NCBI GenBank assembly: GCA_001801745.1 | Contig: MGYM01000006.1 | Coordinates: forward strand, 1-34,471 | From: Gammaproteobacteria bacterium RIFCSPLOWO2_02_FULL_38_11 | GTDB lineage: Bacteria; Pseudomonadota; Gammaproteobacteria; HIGHO2-12-38-15 | Reading direction: 5' to 3' | DNA: 34,471 nucleotides | In this document: positions 1 to 6,247 of the stretch, piece by piece | Layout: each line of letters begins with the position of its first letter | Numbering within the stretch: position 1 is the stretch's first letter | The notes under the pieces: generated by a model | Told to the model about the DNA's origin: nothing | Seen by the model: only the letters and a program-made list of their open reading frames with translations | The model's database searches: none | Translations under genes and position numbers: made by a program

Positions 1-235
1 CGATTTTTTTTTCAATTTTTAAATTTCCAGGATAAGCGGGTGTTTGTTCGACAGAAAGTGTATTGATGTAGGGAGTACTCAAACTTGTTGGAAGTGTTAA
101 ACCAAAAGTGCGTGCTTTCGCTAACATTTTTTCAAGGATGAATTCTGTGCGTGCGCTACCTTCGAATTCTAAGGTTGACGCAAGGGCATCGAGCCATTCC
201 TGTGTTTCCTGCTTATCGCTTTCTATTTCAGTCAT
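1..235 (-). CDS. aceE: Pyruvate dehydrogenase E1 component, N-terminal part (runs off left edge)
   Basis: The minus strand reads from an ATG at 235 to the window edge without a stop, giving 78 residues. They match the N-terminus of the homodimeric AceE family: an acidic opening with QEWLDAL, then RTEFILEKMLAKAR, then the conserved STPYINTLSVEQTPAYPGNL block (E. coli has SNYINTIPVEEQPEYPGNLE). AceE is the thiamine-diphosphate E1 subunit that decarboxylates pyruvate and acetylates the lipoyl domain of AceF in the pyruvate dehydrogenase complex. The TPP-binding and catalytic parts lie outside the window. The gene diverges from rph with about 100 bp between them. There is no strong Shine-Dalgarno sequence before the ATG. 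Identification rests on sequence recall and is strong even though partial. Confidence 0.9.
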   Translation of the reverse strand, partial: MTEIESDKQETQEWLDALASTLEFEGSARTEFILEKMLAKARTFGLTLPTSLSTPYINTLSVEQTPAYPGNLKIEKKI

Positions 236-274
236 ACGTAAATTTTAAAGAAGCATTGAGTTAAAAAACGAAAT

Positions 275-303
275 TATACATATTCAATGCCGGGCGGTAT
301 ACT
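275..303 (+). promoter_or_regulatory. Probable rph promoter
   Basis: TATACA (275-280) and TATACT (298-303) are 17 bp apart, as expected for a sigma70 -35/-10 pair. Transcription would start near 310, upstream of the rph ATG at 339 but downstream of the earlier in-frame ATG at 306. The promoter position therefore supports the later start. A TATAAT on the minus strand (278-273) may be the aceE -10 and overlaps the -35 of this promoter. Confidence 0.45.
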
Positions 304-338
304 GTATGAATTTAGCTCAAGAAAAGCCGAGGAATTTT

Positions 339-1055
339 ATGAGACCCAGCGAACGTCGATCAAATGCATTGCGCGATATTCAAATCACACGTAATTATCT
401 CCCTTCAGCAGAAGGTGCTGTATTGATGGAATGTGGAAAAACAAAGGTAATTTGTACTGCCAGCATTGTTTCGGGTGTACCTCGTTTTTTAAAAGGCACA
501 GGACAAGGATGGGTGACAGCAGAGTACGGCATGTTGCCACGTGCAACACAGGAACGTACCTCCCGTGAAGCGGTGCAAGGAAAGCAAACGGGAAGAACAG
601 TAGAAATTCAGCGATTGATTGGGCGGGCATTGCGTTCTGTTGTGAATTTAAAAATGTTAGGGGAAAACACGATTACTTTAGATTGTGATGTTATCAGTGC
701 AGATGGTGGAACGCGTACTGCGGCGATTACAGGCAGTTGCGTTGCTTTGATAGATGCTTTGCGTGTATTAAAGAAAAAACAAAATTTATCAAATGATCCT
801 TGGTTTGGCTTGGTTGCTGCAATTTCTGTAGGAATCTATCAAGGTGAGCCGATTCTAGATTTAGAATATCAGGAAGATGTGCAAGCTCAAACGGATATGA
901 ATGTTGTGATGAATGACGAAGGGGGATTGATCGAAGTTCAAGGTACTGCAGAAAAAAATCCTTTTACGCAAGATGAATTAATGAAGATGTTGAATTTAGC
1001 TGCCGAAGGAATTCACATTTTAAATCAAAAGCAGAGAGAAGCATTAGGCATTTAG
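339..1055 (+). CDS. rph: Ribonuclease PH
   Basis: This is a 238-residue phosphorolytic 3'-5' exoribonuclease that trims tRNA precursors with inorganic phosphate. The frame is open from 306, but the family starts at MRPS, and GAGGAA (329-334) sits 4 bp before the ATG at 339, so that start is chosen; it gives the same length as E. coli RNase PH. Conserved blocks are visible in order: [20 protein letters not shown], the phosphate-site arginine stretch around [36 protein letters not shown], and TDMNVVM near the end. The stop codon TAG lies inside the left terminal repeat of an inserted element (1051-1219). Removing that element together with one TA copy would leave TAA as the stop, so the product is unchanged. 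Confidence 0.97.
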   Translation: MRPSERRSNALRDIQITRNYLPSAEGAVLMECGKTKVICTASIVSGVPRFLKGTGQGWVTAEYGMLPRATQERTSREAVQGKQTGRTVEIQRLIGRALRSVVNLKMLGENTITLDCDVISADGGTRTAAITGSCVALIDALRVLKKKQNLSNDPWFGLVAAISVGIYQGEPILDLEYQEDVQAQTDMNVVMNDEGGLIEVQGTAEKNPFTQDELMKMLNLAAEGIHILNQKQREALGI

Positions 1056-1219
1056 GGCGTGTCCCTAAAGGTTTTTCTCGGCTACAAAAAGAGTAGGATG
1101 GGTCGAATTTTTCGAAAATTTTCGTCAAATATTCCCGATATTATCCTCAAATTTTCGAAAAATTTGCCTCAATCCCCTCTTTTTTCGCATCGAGAAAACC
1201 TTTAGGGACACGCCCTAAA
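1051..1219. mobile_element. MITE-like inverted-repeat element, family 1 (169 bp)
   Basis: The ends are near-perfect inverted repeats of about 29-30 bp: left arm 1051-1080 starting TTTAGGGCGTGTCCCTAAAG, right arm 1191-1219 its complement with one T missing. Inside is a second imperfect palindrome (AATTTTTCGAAAATTTTC facing ATTTTCGAAAAATTTG). There is no transposase. TA stands at both outer ends of the GGGCGTG...CACGCCC core, which is the target duplication expected of IS630/Tc1-mariner-type transposition (inference). The element supplies the last base of the rph stop codon and the last 22 codons plus stop of the convergent UDG-like gene. Confidence 0.75.
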
Positions 1220-2019
1220 AGATGTAAATCCTTAAATAAATTTATTATTTTTTCATTTTTAATGAAAGAGAGATTATAGGGGTGTTCCGCAGTAATGATA
1301 GTAAAGTGGGCTGAGACAGGAAATTTTAAAATTTCATTTGCGATTCTTCCAAATAAAAGTAATTTTATTTTTTTATTTTCTAAAGTGAGATTTTCTAATA
1401 ATCTTTCCATAAAAGGGCGCCAAGCCTTTGCATCATCTGTGATGTTGTGAGAACTTAAAACCAGGCTTGCGTTTAGTAATAAAAATCCTTTTTTTATAAA
1501 ATTAGAAAATAAGCTTGAACATGTTTGGACAAGCGAGTTTTTGTTTAGTGCAGCGATAGCATTTTGGCTTACATCATCGGGAGATAACTTTCCTTCTGCA
1601 ACTAACAACATTTTCAAGAAATTGCGTAACGAAGTTGCGCGATTAACGCGAGAATCAAAACCTGTTTCAGACCAAAGTTCTAGAACCTGGGCATCCCAGA
1701 AAGCGTAACCATTAGCGGAAAGTGCGCGAGGGTAAGGGGATTCTCCGAATAGGATATACTGTGTTTTAGGTAAAGGCAGGCTAAAAGCATTAAAGATAGC
1801 TTCGGGACCGGGCAACCAAGTTGAATCATTTAATGAGGTTAAATAGGCTGGATCAAGCTTAGTGAGTGCAGATGAAAGTAAGGGTTGCCATGAAGTATGA
1901 ATAACACTTGTGTTAAGTAACTGAGGAGTGACGATGATGGAGTCCTTTGAATTGATATTAGGTTTAATTGCTGCTTGTTTTACAACGTTTTCTTTTGCGC
2001 CGCAAGCATTAAAAACCAT
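1147..2019 (-). CDS. Divergent uracil-DNA-glycosylase-like protein, C-terminus altered by an inserted element
   Basis: The recognisable domain starts near 1900 and ends near 1218. It has the layout of family 1 uracil-DNA glycosylases: LFGESPYPRALSANGYAFWD aligns with the family water-activating GQDPYH...GLAFS loop, KKGFLLLNASLVL with GVLLLNTVLTV, and ITAEHPYNLSF with the HPSPLS leucine loop. The catalytic Asp and His of GQDPYH are Ser and Pro here, so activity on uracil is doubtful. The start is uncertain. The only ATG/GTG codons in frame are at 2019 and 2034, inside the antisense SemiSWEET gene and without a ribosome site; otherwise an ATT near 1902 would be needed. The last 22 residues come from the element at 1051-1219. 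The gene could be a diverged paralogue or a decaying gene. Confidence 0.6.
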   Translation of the reverse strand: MVFNACGAKENVVKQAAIKPNINSKDSIIVTPQLLNTSVIHTSWQPLLSSALTKLDPAYLTSLNDSTWLPGPEAIFNAFSLPLPKTQYILFGESPYPRALSANGYAFWDAQVLELWSETGFDSRVNRATSLRNFLKMLLVAEGKLSPDDVSQNAIAALNKNSLVQTCSSLFSNFIKKGFLLLNASLVLSSHNITDDAKAWRPFMERLLENLTLENKKIKLLLFGRIANEILKFPVSAHFTIITAEHPYNLSFIKNEKIINLFKDLHLLGRVPKGFLDAKKEGIEANFSKI

Positions 2020-2209
2020 TAAGACAAAAAACACAGAAGGAGTGTCAATTTTAATGTATGCATTGTTTCTTTTGGGGGTTGTGTTGTGGGCGGTTTATGG
2101 ATATGTGAAATCTGATCCGGTGATCATGATTGCTAACATCATTATCATTGTCTTCGCGCTGCCGGTCTTGATTATTGCCTTAGTGAACCACATAGAACGA
2201 GGCCAATAA
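1934..2209 (+). CDS. SemiSWEET-type sugar transporter
   Basis: The 91-residue protein has three predicted membrane helices (about residues 5-22, 38-57 and 64-86). It carries the family PQ motif in FAPQALKTIKTKNTEGVS, followed by the conserved YALFLLGVVLWAVYG helix and an Asn in the third helix (IANIIII). SemiSWEETs are half-size homologues of SWEET transporters that dimerise and move sugars down their gradient. GAGGAG (1923-1928) lies 5 bp before the ATG at 1934; a second ATG at 1937 is equally readable. Its 3' end overlaps the convergent DoxX-like gene by 30 bp, and its 5' part is antisense to the uncertain N-terminus of the UDG-like ORF. The substrate cannot be told from sequence. Confidence 0.88.
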   Translation: MMESFELILGLIAACFTTFSFAPQALKTIKTKNTEGVSILMYALFLLGVVLWAVYGYVKSDPVIMIANIIIIVFALPVLIIALVNHIERGQ

Positions 2210-2560
2210 AATCAAAGCAAAGCATAAAGCTAAATGTATTAAGAAGTTTGCACGTAAATAATGTCGAGATTCGCCTGTCATGCACCAAAAATCATAGAGA
2301 ATGAACGATGATAAAAAGCAATAAATTCCTAAAGTTAAGGAGGTTGTAAAAACTCTGAAATGGAGTAGCAATCCTATAGCGGCCAAGCTTTTCCAAATAA
2401 TATTTCCAAAAAAAAATAAACCAGGTGCCGGCATTTTTTTATGTTTCATCAAAGCAAAGAAAGAAGTGCGAGAATTAAAATCTTCCAAAACGGTCATTAA
2501 TACGACGCTGGCAATGCCGATGCGCCCTATATCAAATAAAATTATTTTTAAAAAACTCAT
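2180..2560 (-). CDS. DoxX-like membrane protein
   Basis: The 126-residue, very hydrophobic protein has four predicted helices. The arrangement resembles the DoxX/YphA superfamily: an N-terminal GRIGIASVVLMTVLEDF helix, a KKMPAPGLFF turn, a GNIIWKSLAAIGLLL helix with its conserved Lys, then SSFILYDFW and a C-terminal helix. Members are small inner-membrane proteins with poorly defined redox or stress roles. The frame is open to a TTG at 2572, but the ATG at 2560 is the more likely start; the ribosome site is weak for both. The stop lies within the last codons of the convergent SemiSWEET gene. Family assignment is by pattern and moderately sure. Confidence 0.65.
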   Translation of the reverse strand: MSFLKIILFDIGRIGIASVVLMTVLEDFNSRTSFFALMKHKKMPAPGLFFFGNIIWKSLAAIGLLLHFRVFTTSLTLGIYCFLSSFILYDFWCMTGESRHYLRANFLIHLALCFALILLASFYVVH

Positions 2561-2650
2561 ATTTCGAATCAACTCTTTTAGAAAAGCTTTTATAATGGAA
2601 AAAGTTGTGAGAGGATACCTAGTTTGTGTCTTTAATTCCAGGAGGAAAAT

Positions 2651-3067
2651 ATGTGTGTATACATGGATGTTAATTTGGTAGCGGTATTAACAGCAACGGT
2701 GCTTGCGTTTATGGTAGGGGGTATTTGGTATTCGCCTTATTTGTTTGGGGCGCTTTGGAAAAAGGAAGAAGGGATAACGCAAAAAAGTCATAAAAAACGT
2801 CATCCTGCTATTGTCTATATTGCAGCTTTCCTGCTTGCCTTTGTGACTGCATTCGGTCTTGATTTGTTTATTACTTCTTTAACCTCAACACCGACAGGGT
2901 TAATAGGTTTGAAAGCGGGGCTTGGGGTGGGTTTCTATTTTGTTTTAACTTCCTTTGGGATCAATTATTTATTCGCTGATCGCAGCATAAAATTATTTTT
3001 AATTGATGCGGGCTATCATTTAGTGAAGTTTGCTTTATTTGGTATTGTTTTAGGGGCTTGGTGGTGA
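2651..3067 (+). CDS. DUF1761-family membrane protein
   Basis: The 138-residue protein has four predicted helices. The opening matches the DUF1761 signature: a hydrophobic first helix, GGIWYSPYLFGALWKK, a short charged loop (KKRHPAIVYI), two further helices, and a closing helix ending GIVLGAWW. The function of the family is unknown. An ideal AGGAGG (2640-2645) lies 5 bp before the ATG. A TATAAT at about 2590-2595 could be its promoter. The last 18 bp overlap the end of the convergent gene 3050-4387. Confidence 0.82.
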   Translation: MCVYMDVNLVAVLTATVLAFMVGGIWYSPYLFGALWKKEEGITQKSHKKRHPAIVYIAAFLLAFVTAFGLDLFITSLTSTPTGLIGLKAGLGVGFYFVLTSFGINYLFADRSIKLFLIDAGYHLVKFALFGIVLGAWW

Positions 3068-4387
3068 AGTCGAAGTCAGTTCTTTTAACTCAATAGTATT
3101 GATTGGCAGTGGATCTTTGAAGTAGTCATCCTCCTCATCGGAAACCGTCAGCGCAACAGATGGATCTCTGAAATAGTCCTCCTCCTCTTCTGCTTGTTGA
3201 GAGGAGGATGCGTGGGGTGAGCCTCTGAAGTAATCATTTATTTCTTCCTGTGATTCTTTACTTGGTAAGAGTCTTTCTTCTATAGAAGAGGATGAGACGG
3301 GAGATTTTTTAAAAAAAAGAGGAAGTGAGGATAGAGGTAAGGGTGGTAATTTATCCGGAAATTTATTAAAAATCCATTTTTCATCAAATTTAAATTTATG
3401 TAACACCGAAACTGTCGCTGCAAACACCCCTCCTCCCATACAACCCAAATATTCCTCGTCTGTTAATTGATAATCAAATTGAGGTTGTTGGCTTTGTATC
3501 ATATCGCCCAGAAAAATAGTATTAAAACCCCAGGATTCTAAGAATTTACAAAAAACATGGAATATTGTTTTGGCTCTTTCTAAATTATTTTTTTGTTTTA
3601 TATTTTCAGGGTGTTCTCTTGAATAGGCTTCTAGCAATTTGAGTGTTCCTTCCAATGCGGCAGGAACGATTAAAAATAAATTTAAATAAAAACTATTGGC
3701 TGCAGTAGCAGCAGATTCTACGCCGTATTGGCCAAGCACTTCTAAGAAAATTTTTATAACTTGCTTCATCAGTGTGGCTTGGCCTCCACGTTGCCCCATG
3801 CCGATAATGGTTTCTAAGATTTTACTTGTAATTTGTTTGACGTGTGTCCAGCGCGAAGTGGGTAGTTCAGAATTATTGTTTGAAGCGTTTTTACTTTTCA
3901 CATAGTTGACGATAGTGGGTTTTACAAAGGAAATGACGGTGCACCCTGCGAGGATTAATAGCATGTAGGGTAAAGGGATAACCACAGGCGCGCTCACATT
4001 AAGAGTAATAGGAATGACGAGCAAAAGTGGAATTAAGGCAGTACGTTTTAAAAAAAATTCGCCGGCTTTATGAAGAATTCGTAGAAGTAGATAGTGGCTT
4101 TCTCTTCCTAGCTCTTTTGCTAAAGAAGCGACACCATAAATTATGATGAAACTCAAATTTTTAGAAGAGCGTGGTAAAGTAAATGCTTTTTGTATTAATA
4201 CGCCCACCGTTAAACCAGGCGGGATGCCTTTTAGAAAAGAGTCTAGAAGGGTGTTCCAGACATAGGCGCACTTTTTTGAAAAAGTTAATTCAAAAAAAGA
4301 GGGCGATTCTTCTGGATCAGGCGCGGGAAATTTTTCTCTGAGCCAGCAAGTTGTTTTGTTCCAGTATTTTCGAAATGTATTAAACAT
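3050..4387 (-). CDS. Unrecognised membrane protein with acidic DYF repeat tail
   Basis: I do not recognise this 445-residue protein. The N-terminal 35 residues are polar and aromatic. A hydrophobic region follows, with a likely hairpin around residues 117-155 (IPLLLVIPITLNVSAPVVIP onward) and another hydrophobic stretch around 235-250. The last 70 residues are Ser/Glu-rich and disordered-looking, with three copies of an acidic motif: EEINDYFRG (381-389), EEEEDYFRD (400-408) and DEEDDYFKD (417-425), each followed by SP, PS or PL. Membrane segments plus an acidic, Ser-rich C-terminus resemble many Legionellales secreted effectors, but that is inference. The start codon is 17 bp from an inserted element at 4405-4550, and no good ribosome site is visible. 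The 3' end overlaps the DUF1761 gene by 18 bp. Confidence 0.75.
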   Translation of the reverse strand: MFNTFRKYWNKTTCWLREKFPAPDPEESPSFFELTFSKKCAYVWNTLLDSFLKGIPPGLTVGVLIQKAFTLPRSSKNLSFIIIYGVASLAKELGRESHYLLLRILHKAGEFFLKRTALIPLLLVIPITLNVSAPVVIPLPYMLLILAGCTVISFVKPTIVNYVKSKNASNNNSELPTSRWTHVKQITSKILETIIGMGQRGGQATLMKQVIKIFLEVLGQYGVESAATAANSFYLNLFLIVPAALEGTLKLLEAYSREHPENIKQKNNLERAKTIFHVFCKFLESWGFNTIFLGDMIQSQQPQFDYQLTDEEYLGCMGGGVFAATVSVLHKFKFDEKWIFNKFPDKLPPLPLSSLPLFFKKSPVSSSSIEERLLPSKESQEEINDYFRGSPHASSSQQAEEEEDYFRDPSVALTVSDEEDDYFKDPLPINTIELKELTSTSPPSP

Positions 4388-4404
4388 AATAAGATTTCAT
4401 TAAA

Positions 4405-4550
4405 ATAGGACTTACGCAAAACATCGTCTTTTTGCTTGCAACATCGTTATAAATCTCGTTCGCGTCCTCATTTATTATTTATAAACTGCGGCGCTCACTC
4501 GATTTATGCCTTGTTGCAACACAAAAATACTCGTTTTGCGTAAGTCCTAT
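4405..4550. mobile_element. MITE-like inverted-repeat element, family 2 (146 bp)
   Basis: The ends are ATAGGACTTACGCAAAAC (4405-4422) and its exact complement (4533-4550). Weaker inverted similarity continues inward for about 40 bp more, including the pair TTGCAACA/TGTTGCAA. There is no ORF. As in family 1, TA borders the GGACTTACG...CGTAAGTCC core on both sides, which suggests a non-autonomous element mobilised by an IS630/Tc1-type or similar transposase (inference). It lies between two minus-strand genes, 5 bp after the stop of 4556-5089 and 17 bp before the start of 3050-4387, so it probably forms the 5' leader of the latter. Confidence 0.75.
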
Positions 4551-4555
4551 GAGAT

Positions 4556-5089
4556 TTAAAATAAACCGCCTGTGCTCACATAGTCGATGACAATCATGAT
4601 GTGCCATAATTTTTTTATGTTTGGCATTTTTTCATGATTGAGTAATGAAATATTAAAGGAAACAGAGTCATTATTTGTATAGTGTATGTCCTTCAAGACA
4701 GCGATGTAAGTTAAATTTAATGCCCCGTTTTTTTTATCTGTCGCAACAAGCGCAGCGTTAGGTGGTATTTTATTGAAACTTTCACCTCTATTCCAGTATT
4801 TAGAAAACTGATACATAGATTCAGAGCCTACGTCGTGAGCGGGCGATATGGCAGAGTAAATAACATTTTTTACATTCTTTCCTTTAAGGGTTAAGGTGAA
4901 ATCGTTATTTCCATTTTTCTTTATTTCCCCTGATTCCGCTGAAATATAAAATTTTAATTCCTCAGATGATTTCTTTGATAAATGAGAGCTTTTGTTTTTT
5001 ACTATAGTGGATAAAGGAATTTCCATTGCTGCAAAAGAAAAACTTGGAATAAATAAAATAACGCTTAATAATATAGAAAAAAACTTCAT
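4556..5089 (-). CDS. Exported protein of unknown function (paralogue of upstream gene)
   Basis: The 177-residue protein has a clear signal peptide (MKFFSILLSVILFIPSFSFA, cleavage near residue 20). The mature part is predicted to be mostly beta strand. It contains a block, ESMYQFSKYWNRGESFNKIP then PNAALVATDKK, ending with LKDIHY and VSFNISLL, that aligns with the neighbouring protein 5100-5585. The shared pattern is W-x-x-G or W-x-x-N, then P-N-[AG]-[AV]-[LW], then a strand pair. I do not know a function; the pattern is reminiscent of small secreted proteins in Legionella and Coxiella (recall, not checked). AGGGAG (5096-5101) is a good ribosome site and overlaps the stop of the upstream gene, so the two are an operon. 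Confidence 0.75.
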   Translation of the reverse strand: MKFFSILLSVILFIPSFSFAAMEIPLSTIVKNKSSHLSKKSSEELKFYISAESGEIKKNGNNDFTLTLKGKNVKNVIYSAISPAHDVGSESMYQFSKYWNRGESFNKIPPNAALVATDKKNGALNLTYIAVLKDIHYTNNDSVSFNISLLNHEKMPNIKKLWHIMIVIDYVSTGGLF

Positions 5090-5099
5090 AAATTTCTCC

Positions 5100-5585
5100 C
5101 TAAGGCAAAGAAAACATCAGGATTGTTTCGTGAACTGGATTCTCTATATAATTTCTTATAAAAAAATCACTTGTGATTATATTTCTTAATTTTTGATCTT
5201 GTTTTGAAATTTCGAAATATAACGCTTGAGGTTGTACTTTAAGATCATGAATGATAATTTTTATTAAATTTAATTTCTCTTGTCTCTGGGATTCGATGAC
5301 CCATACGCCGTTAGGATAAGTAAGTTTGCCGTATTTTTTAAAATTATCTTTCCATGCTAAAAGCAATTCTTTTGAAGAAACGGTTCCTTCTTCCTTCCAG
5401 GGCCTGTCATAAAAATAAAAAACATGAGGATGAGTGCATTTAAGAAAATATAAACTCTTGTTTTCTTTATTTTGAGTTAACATGGCTGATTTGCAATGAA
5501 CAATCAGGTAAGCTTGTTTCTCAATGTCAAGTATTGCAGGTGTTTTAATAGAGAAAGTCAAAAGGAAGAGGGTGAGAAAAAACAT
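5100..5585 (-). CDS. Exported protein of unknown function (paralogue of downstream gene)
   Basis: The frame is open from a TTG at 5672, but the ATG at 5585 begins a credible signal peptide (MFFLTLFLLTFSIKTPAIL), so the start is placed there; the product is 161 residues. The core FYFYDRPWKEEGTVSSKELL, then AWKDNFKKYGKLTYPNGVWV, then LNLIKIIIHDLKV matches the layout of the next gene (4556-5089), so the two look like diverged tandem copies. The YDRP motif is kept here and lost in the other copy. The stop at 5100-5102 overlaps the ribosome site of the downstream gene. No function is known to me. Confidence 0.65.
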   Translation of the reverse strand: MFFLTLFLLTFSIKTPAILDIEKQAYLIVHCKSAMLTQNKENKSLYFLKCTHPHVFYFYDRPWKEEGTVSSKELLLAWKDNFKKYGKLTYPNGVWVIESQRQEKLNLIKIIIHDLKVQPQALYFEISKQDQKLRNIITSDFFIRNYIENPVHETILMFSLP

Positions 5586-5746
5586 TGAAGCTTGTCGATT
5601 CAAACCTGCCTCCAGAATTAAAAATACAGAATAAACATATATGCCTATAGCATGTTTTCCCCGAGTTTTCAATTAAAAAATGATTGATTTATGCGCTAAT
5701 TGTTCATAAAATAGGTCTTCCTCTTCTTTGATGATGGGTTTTAAAG

Positions 5747-6127
5747 ATGAAGTTATGGGTTTTTATTGTTTTTTCATTATTAACGGCATGTTCTGCTATT
5801 CAATTAGAAACAATGCAGGCTAACCGAGTGATTGTTTCCCAAGATGCGCCCCCTAAAAGCTGCAAATTCCGAGGGCAAATTTTAGGGAATCAAGGCAATT
5901 GTTTTACGGGTTCTTGGACTTCCAATAAAAATTTGGAATTGGGTGCGATGAATGATTTGAGAAATAAAGCAGGTCGTTTAGGTGCAAACTACGTTCAGCT
6001 ATTAACGACGCGTCAAGGTAATACGGGTTCTATGATGGATGGTCATGGTCATTTTGAGCAGACCAATATCACTAATTTAGGTAATGCCTATGCTTGCGAT
6101 GCGGATGAAATTGGTTTGACACCCTAA
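5747..6127 (+). CDS. DUF4156-like outer-membrane lipoprotein
   Basis: The 126-residue protein has a lipoprotein signal (MKLWVFIVFSLLTAC; lipobox LTAC, Cys15). The body follows the pattern of DUF4156/RcsF-like small lipoproteins: a strand with V.VSQDAPP, a Cys pair region (SCKFRGQILGNQGNCF), a helix with MNDLRNKAGRLGANYVQLL, and a terminal Tyr-x-Cys (NAYACDADE). Three cysteines in the mature domain (39, 52 and near 117) besides the lipidated one leave disulfide formation possible. The conserved function is unknown; such proteins are anchored to a membrane facing the periplasm. It is a single gene on the plus strand, followed by 120 bp of AT-rich spacer before gdh. Confidence 0.75.
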   Translation: MKLWVFIVFSLLTACSAIQLETMQANRVIVSQDAPPKSCKFRGQILGNQGNCFTGSWTSNKNLELGAMNDLRNKAGRLGANYVQLLTTRQGNTGSMMDGHGHFEQTNITNLGNAYACDADEIGLTP

Positions 6128-6247
6128 AAGAAGCACATTTTTTTTTCGTATTTTTATTTTTAATTTGTGATGTAAGTAGAATCTTCTATGCTTATTGATG
6201 ATGATAGCCCAAGATGAAAGGAATTGAATGGAAGGGGTGTGTGAATC

